From: Thelonectria olida
Taxonomy: Eukaryota; Ascomycota; Sordariomycetes; Hypocreales; Nectriaceae
DNA: 64,000 bases
Direction: 5' to 3'
Assembly (NCBI GenBank): GCA_020736575.1
Contig: JAGPYM010000005.1
Span: forward strand, 310,001 to 374,000
A program made the position numbers and the translations under genes. The notes below the pieces were generated by a model that saw nothing but the letters and a program-made list of their open reading frames with translations, was not told where the DNA came from and made no database searches. Every line of letters starts with the position of its first letter. Position 1 is the first letter of the stretch. Below are positions 12,101-23,503 of the stretch, one piece after another.

Positions 12101-13869
12101 AATGACGAGAGGCGTGGATGTTGGCTACTTTGCTAGGGCAGGACCGGGGGCTAGAGGCTCGGAGTTGAAGCTGATAGGTTTTCGTGCTCGGTTGGTGTTC
12201 GCTAGCTGTGTCGAAGGCCTCTAGTTGACCAACGGGCATGTCAAGCTGCGAATTTATGAGCCTTCAGCTAGAGCTCTTGAAGCATGCCTCGGCAAGCCAG
12301 AATCAACTCTTTCTCCTGATTCTATTTTTTGTCTTCTCTTGGTGCGTCGGTCTTCTCTCATGTTAGGGCGACGTTGCCACAATGCGGCTGGCTGATGGAC
12401 AGCCATGCTTGGCGTTCATGGTGGTGAGGGTGGGGCCTTCGAAAAAGCAATCAAGGCATGCTGAGGATGGGAAGGAGGGAGATGTAACCGCCCAGATGCA
12501 AATTTCTAGTGGCGGAGAGCATGCTAGGTAACTTGTCCGCAGTTTATTGCGGTCGGTTTCAACCTCGGCCGAGACAGCGGCATTAAGCGGTGGCCGGGAG
12601 CATTGGTGTATTCGTAGACCTACCCTGCCATCGTTAGCACTCTATGCTCATGACGTTAAGCTAGCCGAAGATTGTACGAATAGCTTGCTGAATTGATAGT
12701 TTCTGTGGCCAGGACCAACTCACAAAAAAGGTCAAAGAGTGTGGCGTCATGCTGGGGACTCGCTGGAGGACGATGAGCAAAAAACTAAGTCAATGCTATC
12801 CCTTGGGCAGCCAAAGACGAAGCAAGGGTTAATCGAGATTTCGTAGATAAAGCTCAGAAGGGGCTTGCTTCTGGTGGTCTTGGGGGGCAGCGGGCCGGGT
12901 GGGCGACAAGGGCGACGAGGTCAGAAGCGAGGGAGACGGAACAGACCTGCTTCGTCCTTGGTCTAATCGTGCCAGAGGTGGGGGGGCTGCTCCTGGTGAA
13001 TGAGCTAAGAGACAAGGTAGTTTGGAAATGGGACATGAGATGAGATGAGATTGAGATTTAGATGCAGATTTCGATACTCTGTTGATGCTGGATGGAGGTA
13101 ATGTAACGGTGTGAGATGTGGATGCGGATCATGTGGAGAGGGGGAGTGGAGTTAGCCACCTCAGTGAGGTTAGGTGGGGGAAGTGCCGAACCGACAATGT
13201 CTCTAAGTTGGAACAGACAGAGTAATAAAATAAAGCGGCAAGACAGAAGGTAGAAAACGAACAGCTATATGCAGTGATATATATAAATGCTCGATAAGTC
13301 GGCCAACGAACGCGACCAAACCCACCGATCCGGCATTTAATCGCCAAGACCTGACGGGCCGACGGGAGCTAATAGAGACGTGACCGTGCGTGGTGCAAGA
13401 TGCGCAGGTAGATCTAGTTACCATCCGAGTTTCTCAGGAGAACACTCACGCACTCGAACGGTGGAAGCACTCGCTTAGAATAAAGGCGGAACCGGCGAGT
13501 TTGCGGCGGAATCCTTTCCCATTCGCTGTGAATGGCCGTGTGACCTTGGCAGAAGAGCAACCTACCACATAAAAAGCAACGAAAATCCGCATGTGCCGAC
13601 GTGAGCAAGACACCGTTGATCAATAGTTCGGATACCCTGCAACGTAGTCCCCTCCAGGCAGACTTAGCCTTTGATGAGGAGGCTCTGGACGCCCAATGGG
13701 AGCTGTAGGCGCCCTAGTAAAAAGCCAACCAAGTATGTACCTCATCCAACGGCGATGGGGTTTACTTGGAAAACGTCAATCTAGAACCTTCGGTGATTCG
13801 CCCCCAAGGGTTATTGACGTGTGATTGGATGTAAGGCGAGTGGCTCTCTCCCTCCACACTACGAATGCG

Positions 13870-14030
13870 CAGCTACCTACCTAGAATTACTACCTATACG
13901 GGCCGTTTAGTTAGTAGTGTTATGCAGTAGATAGGTAGAATGGATCCAATTGCAACCGCCTTCCTTCTCGGTTGAGGCAGGTAGGCACGAACGGGTAGTA
14001 ACTACCTACGGTAGGTACCTAGGTATGCTG
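13870..14030. repeat. Cluster of TACCTA / TAGGTA motifs
   Basis: Within 160 bases the hexamer family TACCTA or its complement, with close variants, occurs about eight times, ending in a nearly palindromic block with TAGGTACCTAGGTA at about 14013-14027. Single copies of the same motif appear elsewhere between genes in this window (near 15217, 15365, 21298 and 30084). Function unknown; it could be protein-binding sites or the remains of a short tandem repeat. Confidence 0.5.
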
Positions 14031-14282
14031 CCATATTGCTGGGAACCTTCTTCATCGAACCCGCAATATGGATCTTACGTCAGGTAGCAAGCTAATTCGA
14101 TTGTCAATCGCCGATAGGTCGATCTGGTCCGACCTGCCTGGTGGCATCTGGTCCAGGGACTGAACCCGCCAATCCCGACTGCAGACAATTCCACCTCCAT
14201 GGGAACCTATCAAATCCTGGCACTGCAGCCAGGAGGAGTGAAGACGTTCCCTTGGAATGAAGCCGGGCCCCGCTCGCCAGCT

Positions 14283-14310
14283 GTGTGAGTGTGTGTGTGT
14301 GTGTGTGTGG
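14283..14310 (+). repeat. GT microsatellite
   Basis: A run of GT dinucleotides with one interruption (GTGTGAGTGTGT then uninterrupted GT). Confidence 0.9.
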
Positions 14311-15584
14311 CCCGTCATCCAAGCTAATTTTCAACGTCGGATGTCTTAACTCTATCATCAAGAGGGTGTCACTGTCTCGCCCTTGAACAGTCCTCGGAAA
14401 GTATTCAAACCCTACTGCCTATCCCACACCGACTGAGAATAGTGAATATGGTGTAACGATGCGATTGATGCTCTCTCATTCCACTCTTGGGCGTTGCGAT
14501 CCGTCTTGGCTCCCTCGCAGGCCTGTTTTCTCTTCACAACGTCATCCGCCCCTGAGACGAACCAATTCGACCCAGAGTTACAAAGCCTACTTGATTAGGA
14601 GACCGTTGCGGGCCGTTAAACGGCTTCTAGACCCGAGATTCTGAGACCTTTTGGACCCGACAACTTTCGTATCCCTACCCCTGTCCAGCACCAATCTCGA
14701 TCGAGCATGGGACAAGAGAAATAGCACCTTGTTGAAAAAACTGAGAGGAGCTGAGAAGATTAATCTTATAACCAAGGAAAGCCGAGAATCGCAGTTTTCT
14801 CTGTTTTCTCCGTTCTCTCTGTTGTCCTGTGGAGATGTGGACCCTCCATAGCGCTGAACATCCATCGGTGAGATTGCCCGATGCATCAGCGATCCCTTTC
14901 AAGGGGGAGTGGATAAGTGCCGTGGAGGGGCCTCATGCTGGCCTGCAGGGGGTGCCGTCATCCCATTGCCTCGGGTGCTTCGTCTTGACGAGCTTTACAG
15001 AGAGATTTTTCTACCGGACGTTCGACCCCGGTCATGATCCATCTACATGCGCAAGCCCCAACTTAATAGCTCAGCTTCTCACGACTACGGACTGCAAGAT
15101 TTCGCATCTCCTTGCGTCTCGAAATTCCCGCGCTTACCTTTACCATCTCCATGGCTCACGGGGTTCCCAACTAGCATTCGAGCTTGTGCCCTTTTCTCTG
15201 TCAACACCCACCACCTACCTACCTCGACCACCCCCCCCTTGCTCTTCGTATCCGGTCGGGTTTGTCCTCAAATGTTCGTCTACTAATTTAGTTATTTGCA
15301 AGCTTAAGTGACAAGTCAAGAAATAGCGTGGGTGTGGTCGTTGTTTGTACTGTAGGCTTGCTGAGGTAGGTACAATCTCTCCCACCTCCCGCTGCTCAGT
15401 GGCCACTGGAAGCATCAATAAATCCAGTCACAAAGTCGGACACACTCAAACCAACTAATAACTACCAACAGAGGGATAAGACCAAAGGACCCGCCGCCCG
15501 AACTCGTGGTCCACACTGTTTCTAAGGGCGGCGCCACAAAGTTTTCTAGTCACGAATGACCGTCAATATGACAGGTCTGATGCT

Positions 15585-15602
15585 GCCGCCGCCGCCGCCG
15601 CC
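15585..15602 (+). repeat. GCC trinucleotide repeat
   Basis: Six uninterrupted GCC units outside any supported coding sequence. Confidence 0.85.
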
Positions 15603-15961
15603 GGCACTCAGCTTGCCTCGACCGGCCTAAGAATATCAGATGGCATCGACAGCCCACAATATGTTTGTGTAGGCTGCTTATTGCTTTTGTCCTACTTGTT
15701 CTTGTCCTCTCGGCCTTCCCCTTCTCGGCGTATAAGCCATGGCAGAACGACCTTGATACAAGTCCATCTCCCAAGTTTCTCCCTTCGCAAAACCATAAAG
15801 TCCCGTCTTACCCTGGCAGCTTCCATTTATTCAGCACATGAGCATTGCGAACGCTCTGATACATCACCTCTTGACCTCTCTACTGTCTTCACCCTCTACT
15901 CCTCTACTGCTTTCCCACCTCCTTCACCGCTTCGAACCCGACTCTCGCAGTGGAAGCCACC

Positions 15962-16490
15962 ATGGCACAGCTTTTCAATACTGCTCCGGTACTATGTCAC
16001 TGCACATCTAATTCGAACGACCACAAACCAGCATGCGAGACCCTTGCCTTGTCGATCTCGCCAGAATCTTATAGCGGTGCCACTTACTGCTGGGAAACAA
16101 ACCGCTGCAGGTTGGATGTAGTTCATCTTGCAAATCAAGCTTCTCCAGACACCGAAATTCCCGGTGTCCGATGCCCTACATGTCTCGGCTCTGGTAAAGA
16201 GGTTTGGGTTCTCCCGGGCCGCACCTGCGGTGTCTGTGGGACAGCTTGTGACAGCGAATTTCAACTCTTCGACTGGATATTCTCGCTATATTCGAGGATA
16301 TTATGATTGAACGACAGCAACTAGAAACGGAGTTATTTCTGAACTTGAGAGAGACAACATCGAGGCACTCGAGGGCAGCCTTGCACTTCAGGCGCCGTTG
16401 CTGTTTCTCCATGATAATAAGTACGATAACGAGAAGGCGGCCGACCGCACAAAACGAAACAAGTCGACTCAGCGGGGCTTTAAGAAATAA
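15962..16490 (+). pseudogene. Small cysteine-rich protein gene, frame-disturbed or spliced
   Basis: The ATG at 15962 has a near-ideal context (gccaccATGG) and opens 114 residues rich in cysteine: CHC, then single Cys residues, then CPTCLGSG and TCGVCGTAC, resembling a small zinc-binding fold. The frame closes at 16306. Immediately downstream, two other frames continue with convincing helical coding sequence: EDIMIERQQLETE (about 16295-16335), then ISELERDNIEALEGSLALQ to FKK and a stop at 16490. Two explanations fit. The gene may have lost single bases at about 16295 and 16335 and be decaying. Or an intron at 16248-16317 (donor GTGACA, acceptor GACAG) joins the parts into 152 residues in frame, at the price of skipping the middle segment. 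I do not recognise the family. Confidence 0.45.
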
Positions 16491-18054
16491 AGGAAACGAC
16501 CGTTTCCATTTGCTGGGCTAATTGGAAGAAATACAACCTCTTTACGAATGACGAGGCTTTGAAGGGACGATCCGCGTGGCCATTGTGCGATTTGTGGCTA
16601 CCGGTCTGGAGCATGCTGGCATCTCTGGAGACGTATCAGGAATAAGTCTTTAATGCGAACAAGAAGCTACGAAGGGTGTTTCGTGCTGAGGAACATGATT
16701 GGATTAGGACATTGACATATTGAATGGGAAGAACACGCCCCCATCGTGCGACTATATGGACTGATGAATTGGATCACGACTTGACAGTCTCGGAAGTGAA
16801 ATATTGTGCTGGTTTTCCTCATACCGTTGTTGGCATGTCACTTTAAGCTGTACTGAGAATTTGGAATGCGCCGCCGTGTGAATTTGGGCTTGCATGGGCC
16901 ACGCGACCCCTGTTGCAATATTGCAGTGTGACTGGTTCCCGGCATGTCGGGTGATGCCAGAACTCTCAGGCGCAAGGGCATTGACGGAGGCGTTGTCTGC
17001 TTTCAAGGGTTGGTTGGAAGAAACACACAGTGATCTACGTTACGGAGAGACTAGTTATCTTGGTGATAGAGAGTACCCACGCAAAGCTGCCACTATTTGG
17101 AGGCACTTTTGTTCATCACATGGCATCATCACCATTGCTAGGCTCTTGAAAGAGGTTGTCAAAGCTGTTGATCGCCTCAGCTCGTCAATCTCATGTGGGG
17201 AACGCATTCGTTAGTCACTGGACTGCGCGAATCTGCGTGAAAGAAATGACCGTCCACTTGGGTGCGGACTAGACGAGAGTGCTAAGTGGTATCCGTAGTC
17301 GGTGCGGTAATCACAGCCACCAGACCAGAAAGAGACGCGTCAACTCTCAGATGTGAGCTGTCAGATATTGACTCGCTGGTTCACTCTTAGCCTAGAGCTT
17401 GTTGGTCAGCGACGCAGACCTGCTTCTATGAAGAAGATGCCACGGGCCGACTCTTGGAGCCGAATGCAGAGGTTGGAGTCTTGCATTGCGGCGCGGTCGG
17501 GGGTATTCTGTAGCTCTGCAACACCAAGACACGGGACGGAGGTGGGAGGACGGGGCTTCGATCTTGAAACATTAGGCCACCGTAGGGGACTCGGTCCCGA
17601 CCTCCGACCTCCGGCCCCGTTGTTAAATGTTTCCGGCTCCAGCTGCGGGCTTGCTGACCGGGAAGTTATGGGGCGGCTGGGCGGCCGACCGTCGGCGAGC
17701 ATTGGCAGAGCGAGTACGGCCCACTAAATCCCTTCTGAGGACTAGCGGCCTCGCAAATTGCGTGGCGGTGATTGGCTTGCTTCTCCCGTCTCGCCCGAGG
17801 GAACCCCAGAATTCGTCGTTCCTTCCCTCCACGTTTCCCTGATTCCCTTCCACCCCCGCCCCCATTTTCCGAGCCGCACCGGCAATGCTTTCTCGCCCTT
17901 GATTCTCACCCCAGTCCCCCGCCGCATCGATCTTTGTCCTCTGCGCACTCGGCGATTCCAACCCCATCGTCCTCTGTGTCCGGCAGTCCGTTATCAATCA
18001 TTCAGCATACCAACATCGGTCCGGCTCATCGACCCGCTCGGAAGCTAGCTCATC
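16491..18054. other. Intergenic region upstream of the zinc-finger regulator
   Basis: No supported gene. Open frames at 16894-17214 and 17353-17727 have no recognisable content. The last 250 bases (17800-18050) are rich in C and T on the plus strand and probably form the promoter and leader of the transcription factor gene. Confidence 0.5.
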
Positions 18055-21011
18055 ATGGCGGGCACCGGGCAAAATGGCATTGATATACTGTGCGACGCCG
18101 CTGGTTCCGACATGCTCCTGTCCTCGCTCTTCTCTCTGGCATCGCCCGCTCAGGATCAAAGTCAGAGAGGCCATTCCGCTCAGCCATTGCATCAGCAAGA
18201 ACCTCCCCCACCGCCACCACCTCAGCCCAGCTCTCGTAGCGGCTCAGCCTCGCTGCCCGCCAAACGCAAACTCTCAGATGCGTCACTTTCATCTCCATCC
18301 CACGTCTGCCACATCTGTCGCCGCGTATATGAGAGGGCCGATCACCTCACTCGACACTTACGATCGCACGAAAACGCCCGACCCTACCAATGCTCCCGCT
18401 GTCCAAAGCGCTTCAATCGCGCCGACCTGCTCACCAGGCACGAAACCACCCACGATCGAGATGGCGCCGCCAAGGACCGTCCATTCATACGGCGAAGTGA
18501 CAGAGCTGCCGAGGCCTGTATGAACTGCGCTGCATCGAAAGCAAAATGCGAGGACCAGAAGCCTTGTAGTCGATGTCGAAGCAAGAACCTGCCCTGCCAG
18601 ATGCCCACCCGTCGAGGCAACCAATATCGCACTTCAGACTCACAAGCAGCCATGTCCCCCTCGGAGGCTTCGACCATGGCTTCGGCTGTGGGAATGGATA
18701 GTCACGGGTTTGCATCTGGCGACTCTGGCTATCTGAGCAAACCACCCACTATAACTCAAACATCCTTGCACGATTCTCATGGAGACTACGAAGGTTCAGC
18801 ATTCCTAAGCCAGCCAAGCCTGGAAGGTCTCGCAGAAGACCTGATGTACTTCAACCCGGTCCATAACGCATTCCAGGATATGGACTTTTCATGGGATTTG
18901 GACTTTGACGGCTTCACGATCCCTCAATTGGATGTAATTGGACCAAGTCCCCAGTCCACCAGCACTATCAACTCCAAGCGCTCATCTCGTAATCCTGGCC
19001 GAGATGTATCGCGGGGCCATGCGGCCTTCAAGAGATCCCCGTGGATCTTTGAGCCGGAAATGAAGGATTATGTCCATCGCGACACGGAAGCTCTGGCCCT
19101 CGATGACGAATCACTTCATGCATCTACCGCATTGGAGAAGTTTGCCGGCAACATCAAGACCCGGTTGCAGATGCCATCTCCTATGCGAGACCGCCTCTTT
19201 GCGATGGTTCTAGCACACAACCCGAGTCCGCAGCGTGTGCCCTCTTTTCCATCTCTAGAGCTTCTAAACTACCTGCTCCAAGCACACTTTGCCCAGGATG
19301 AGAGAAAGTGCGATGCGTTGATTCACAAGGCGTCCTTCGATCCAGCAACGACTATTCCGGAACTCTTGGCTGCCGTCATTTCGAGCGGCGCTACGTACAT
19401 ATCGGTCCCGGCCATTTGGCAATTTGGCCTTGCTCTCGATGAAGTCACGCGATTGGCGATTGCAGGTCGGGTACGTGATTTAAATTCACCCCTCTGGACA
19501 TTAGTCCTCTTGATGTCGTTTAATTATGTGGATGTCTTAGGAGTCGGCAACTAACGTGCGACTAGTTTGAGGGCTCAAATTCTACAACCCGAGATTTGAT
19601 GACACTCCAGGCAATGATGCTTCACCTGGACGTCGGGCAATGGAGTGGATTTAACCGCAAGATGGAAATCGCAGAAAGCTTCGTTCAGCCCGTACTGACT
19701 GTGAGTTTGGGTTTCTGCTTCACTGAGACCAGGGCTGATATAAAATGCAGATGCTTCGGCGTTCCGGGCGAACATCCTTTTCTTCCGACTCTCCATCTCA
19801 TACCCCATCCATAAACGACTCCGCTGAAGCACTGGATTTGAAATGGCGGCAGTTCATTGCACTAGAGTCTTACAAGAGGTACTTACATAACCCGTCATTC
19901 TTAACAGTATGTAATCGACTGACCTCCTCCTAGACTCGTCATTCACATGTTCTTCCACGACACCCAATCATCCATTGGACTGTGCAAGAACCCATTAATG
20001 TCCTATAACGAGCTCTGTTTCACCCTACCCGCCTCGCGTGATCTTTGGAAAGCAAGATCTGCAGAAGAGTGGCGTAATTTGTATCTGACGAAGAGGCCAA
20101 TACCAAACGGCGGAATCCCGCGAGTGGCAGAAGTGACACAATGCATGACAATCTTGGATGACCTCGAGGACCGCATCGATATCGAACTTTCCTGCACGGC
20201 ACTTCTCCATGGATTCTGGGGGCAGATCTGGTCATACCGCGATGCTGTCAAATTCCACAGGTCTAGTGGACCAAACCGGCGGGGTGCATCTACACCGCCG
20301 TTGTGGCTCAAGACACAACACCAAGAGCTCTACCGGGACATTGCCGAGTTTGCGACTCAGATCCAGCACTCACGGAAGCCCAAACCCCAGCTGATCCTAC
20401 TTGCCGAGTTGTTCATGATGATACTGCATGTGTCTCCCGACGACTTGCAGAAGTTTGCTGGGAAGAACGGAGAGGATGAAGCTCGACGGGCAGCTCACTC
20501 TCTCGAAGAGAGTTGGTTTTCCGGCTCTGAATCTCGATATGCTGTATGGCATGCGGGCCAGGTCTTTCACTGGGCCCGAAAGTTGGCACCGACGTCGTTG
20601 CGGGGGTTCAATGCGATTGCGGTCTACTTTGCTTCACTTACCTTGTGGGCCTTTGGTCTTGCCTCTTGTACCTACTCTACAAACGGCAGGCAAGATGAAA
20701 AGGCCGGTAATGGCTCGGCGCCTGACTATGTGCTAGTCGATGGCGATGAGTCGAGGGAGACGCGAGCCTTCTTACAGTTGGATCGTGGCGTACCGGGATT
20801 GACCATGTATGGCGACCCAAATGCCGGTGTCGAATCACTCTCAAACACTGGCATGATCTTGACGATTTCTCGGAACCTCCTTCGGGACAATTTCCCTGTA
20901 CGCAATGAGCCATTGCCGCCAATTGTCGAGAGCCTAGCCCATCTTCTTCAGGACCTTGGGTCCGGCTTGGCGGGTCGAGCTTCGCGATGTATGAGCGAGA
21001 ACCCGAGTTAA
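18055..21011 (+). CDS. Transcription factor with two C2H2 fingers plus a Zn2Cys6 cluster
   Basis: Four exons (18055-19470, 19566-19700, 19751-19878, 19934-21011) give 918 residues. Two adjacent C2H2 fingers at about 83-106 (CHICRRVYERADHLTRH) and 111-134 (CSRCPKRFNRADLLTRH) are followed by a binuclear zinc cluster at about 155-181 (CMNCAASKAKC then PCSRCRSKNLPC). A Gln/Pro/Ser-rich segment precedes the fingers. The rest resembles the fungal-specific regulatory domain (PF04082 type), with acidic and hydrophobic helices through the C-terminus. It should act in the nucleus as a sequence-specific regulator. Introns of 95, 50 and 55 nt were placed from GT..AG signals and frame continuity, for instance YKR/LVIHMFFHDTQ across the third. 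It lies 6 kb from the transporter of the polyketide locus; a role there is possible but not shown. Confidence 0.9.
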
Positions 21012-22190
21012 CCGGTGGGTGATTGGTCCACCGTCTATGTTTTGCAGAAGGAGTTGCATTGTGCGTTTTATTTGCATTGTTTGAACAAGCGGAGGAGTTT
21101 TGGGGAACAAAAGCAATGCCGAGAAGGATTCGGCCTCCTATGTTAATCAGATCGTGTTTGAAGGAAGGAATATCAATGTCAATGAAGAGAAGTTATAACG
21201 AAATCATATCCTTCTCCATCGTTTGCTAGCCGAATGAAACAGGCTGAAATAAGCTGGGAGCCTGGTAAGCATGGCATTATGACCTGCGTGAAGTAGTACC
21301 TAGCGATACCTACAAGAGACAAGCGATGAAGTCGCCTGTGCAGGCTTGGCGTTATGAAGGGACTGGCATGTGAGCATCAAACGACGGTTAAATTCGAGGA
21401 GAGTTCGACAATGGTGCCATTGTTGAGATGGGAGGGGCGGTGAGCATCCCTCGGGGCTTCCCTTGAAGGGTGAGGAAACGTAGCATTGTTGCTTGGTATA
21501 TTAGATGATGTTACTGCTTTGGTCGGGTGAAGAAGCACAGGTTGTTGTATCATGCGAGAAGTACTGATTGGCAAGGATCATGGATGAAGTTGGTGGTTGG
21601 TGACGGAAGAATTATGGTGAATTCGCTCGAGATGCAGAGGGTGAAGAGTATGAATGCAACTTGGACCAATTCGAGCTGGAAGAGCTTCAAGGGCGCTTAA
21701 GTTGGCTAGATGTAATTTTTCCGTCCCATACCTTGCCGTTTTTTGTTCAGACTTCAGCTCTATCAAGCTCTTGAACAAAGTGACATGGCCATGCTCATCC
21801 CCCCAGACTGCCTGGGGCTTGGGGGAGCTATCACGGAGCTGTGGGGCCGACCATCTCTGGTGGGGGCGGGGTACAGTTAAAGATCCGGCGGATGACATGC
21901 TTCTCTTCTCGTCTGGATGACAAAGACAAATGCAAAAAGGTATTAGATAGGACGTACTGCGGAATTAGAACTGTCGGCAGACAAGAATAAAGCCGGCCGG
22001 TGCCTCCATTCATCGCCATTTCTTGCATCCGACCGACCTTCTTCAACCGTCTACAGCCGCCACTTGTCTTCCTGCTTAAAGCCTCACTTTTACCCTTTCT
22101 CTTCCGTCTCTTCCCCCGCATTTTGTCCCGAGCTTCTTGCCTTTCCATTCCTTCCTTTTCCTTTCCTTGCTCGGCCGATAGAGCGGTTAT
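21012..22190. other. Intergenic region between regulator and Dabb gene
   Basis: No supported gene. The last 150 bases are strongly pyrimidine-rich (22060-22175) and look like the core promoter of the downstream gene. Confidence 0.5.
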
Positions 22191-22736
22191 ATGAACCCTC
22201 GGCTGCTTCCGAGAGTTTCGCCACTACTACGGCCGTCGATTGCGAGTCTCAACACTGGTAAATTGTACATACCGAACTTCCGATTCCCTGCAAGAGACTT
22301 CAGTCAGAACATCAGCAAAATGGCCGACCGCGTGCATCGAGTTACCATGTTCAAGCTGCCCAGCAAGGAGGACCAGGACAAGCTGCTGAACCAGTACAAG
22401 ACTCTGGGCGCTGAGCAGGAAAAGGTGAGCTGGCCACCCCATTGAACTCCTCTCAGTTCGAGTGCTGATATGTGTGCCGCTTCTCAACAGGACGGGAAGC
22501 CTTACATCCTCTCCATGGTTGTCGGGCCCGCTGAGGACGATGCTCGCGCGCAGGGGTACACGCTCGTCTCTAAGACGGAGTTTGCCAACATGGACGACAT
22601 GAAGTACTACGACGAGGCGTGCAAGGCGCACAACGACCTCAAGGTGTTTGTCAAGACGTTGAGCGTCGAGGGTGTCATGACTGTCTTTTTCAAGCCCACC
22701 GTTGTCGGTGGTACCGATAACCAGAGCAAACTGTGA
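22191..22736 (+). CDS. Dabb (stress-responsive A/B barrel) domain protein with two possible starts
   Basis: Two exons (22191-22424, 22491-22736) with a 66-nt intron. The conserved part starts at the ATG at 22320 (MADRVHRVTMFKL) and is 116 residues: a ferredoxin-like alpha+beta barrel of the Dabb family, with KTEFANMDDMKYYDE and a final strand GVMTVFFKP. Such proteins form dimeric barrels; known members range from stress proteins to polyketide cyclases. An upstream in-frame ATG at 22191 adds 43 residues with Arg and Ser and almost no acidic residues (MNPRLLPRVSPLLRPS), which resembles a mitochondrial presequence. The inner start has the stronger context (gcaaaATGG). The gene ends 80 bp from the converging SRPBCC gene. 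Confidence 0.85.
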
Positions 22737-22816
22737 AGAGTTGCTGTTTTTGTACAAAGAACTATACAGGATAAGAGGAAACAGAATAGAAACATATTCA
22801 TCTAGCAATGAGATTC

Positions 22817-23503
22817 TCAAGACACGGTAGGATCTGTGCTTGTGGGTTGTTCACTCTCGTGCGCTGCCTTCTCTGCGTGCGCTTTGAGACTGTCCATCCA
22901 CTGCCCGAAGCCGGTCTGCAACGAGTCGCCCACGAATGATCTTACCGTGGATGCCAACATGCCGTAGAAGGTCTCGAAGCAGCGATACTCGACCGCACCA
23001 CCGCCCACGTCGACGAGTTCTTGCACACGCTCGGTTTTGAGCATGAACCCAGGAGTCCAACTATCCAGGCTCCACGCCACACGCACTCCAGGCTGACCGT
23101 CGTCGCGTTCAAAGTCCTCCAAGACACTGCAGACGACGGTGGTATCAACATTCTTTCCGACGAAGAGGTTTGTCTTGGTATCCATCTTCACGTGGAGCGT
23201 ATACGAAGTGCCCTTCTGCAGAGTCGTCTCCAGGCCCAAGACGGGACTGTCGGCGAGACACGCCGGCGGTGAAGCAGGCGCGGAAGGCTGGCTGCGGATG
23301 GAGATGGAGGTGACAAAGGCGTTCCAGTCCGGGTACGCGCGGGTGTCGAGGAGCGAGGTGAGGATGGTGGTCAGCGGCGCGTTGATGACGGTGGAGCATG
23401 TAAGGGAGAAGACGGCGCCCGCGGAGCCGTGGGAGGGCGTTGGGAGAGGAGGTTTGACGATAGTTGGACGTTGATTGAGGGGGATGGGTGATGCAGCGGC
23501 CAT
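22817..23503 (-). CDS. SRPBCC (START/polyketide cyclase-like fold) protein
   Basis: A single 228-residue exon on the minus strand. Residues from about 35 on (STVINAPLTTILTSLLDTRAYPDWNAF) match the start of the SRPBCC helix-grip fold, with strand segments VRVAWSLDSWTPG and VEYRCFETFYG and a long C-terminal helix ending in QWMDSLKAHAEKAA. Proteins of this fold bind hydrophobic ligands in a cavity; some act as cyclases or lipid carriers. No signal peptide or membrane segment is visible, so it is probably cytosolic. It converges with the Dabb gene, 80 bp apart. The substrate is unknown. Confidence 0.85.
   Translation of the reverse strand: MAAASPIPLNQRPTIVKPPLPTPSHGSAGAVFSLTCSTVINAPLTTILTSLLDTRAYPDWNAFVTSISIRSQPSAPASPPACLADSPVLGLETTLQKGTSYTLHVKMDTKTNLFVGKNVDTTVVCSVLEDFERDDGQPGVRVAWSLDSWTPGFMLKTERVQELVDVGGGAVEYRCFETFYGMLASTVRSFVGDSLQTGFGQWMDSLKAHAEKAAHESEQPTSTDPTVS

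Larger units (their letters stand above)
9162..15961. other. 6.8-kb gene-poor region
   Basis: I see no gene I can support. Some frames stay open for a while, notably 9485-9937 and 11541-12239 on the minus strand (150 and 232 residues), but their translations show no motif. The first 300 bases are the likely 3' region of the phospholipase C gene. Simple repeats occur at 14283-14310 (GT) and 15585-15602 (GCC). A dense group of TACCTA/TAGGTA motifs lies at 13870-14030. Confidence 0.5.
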
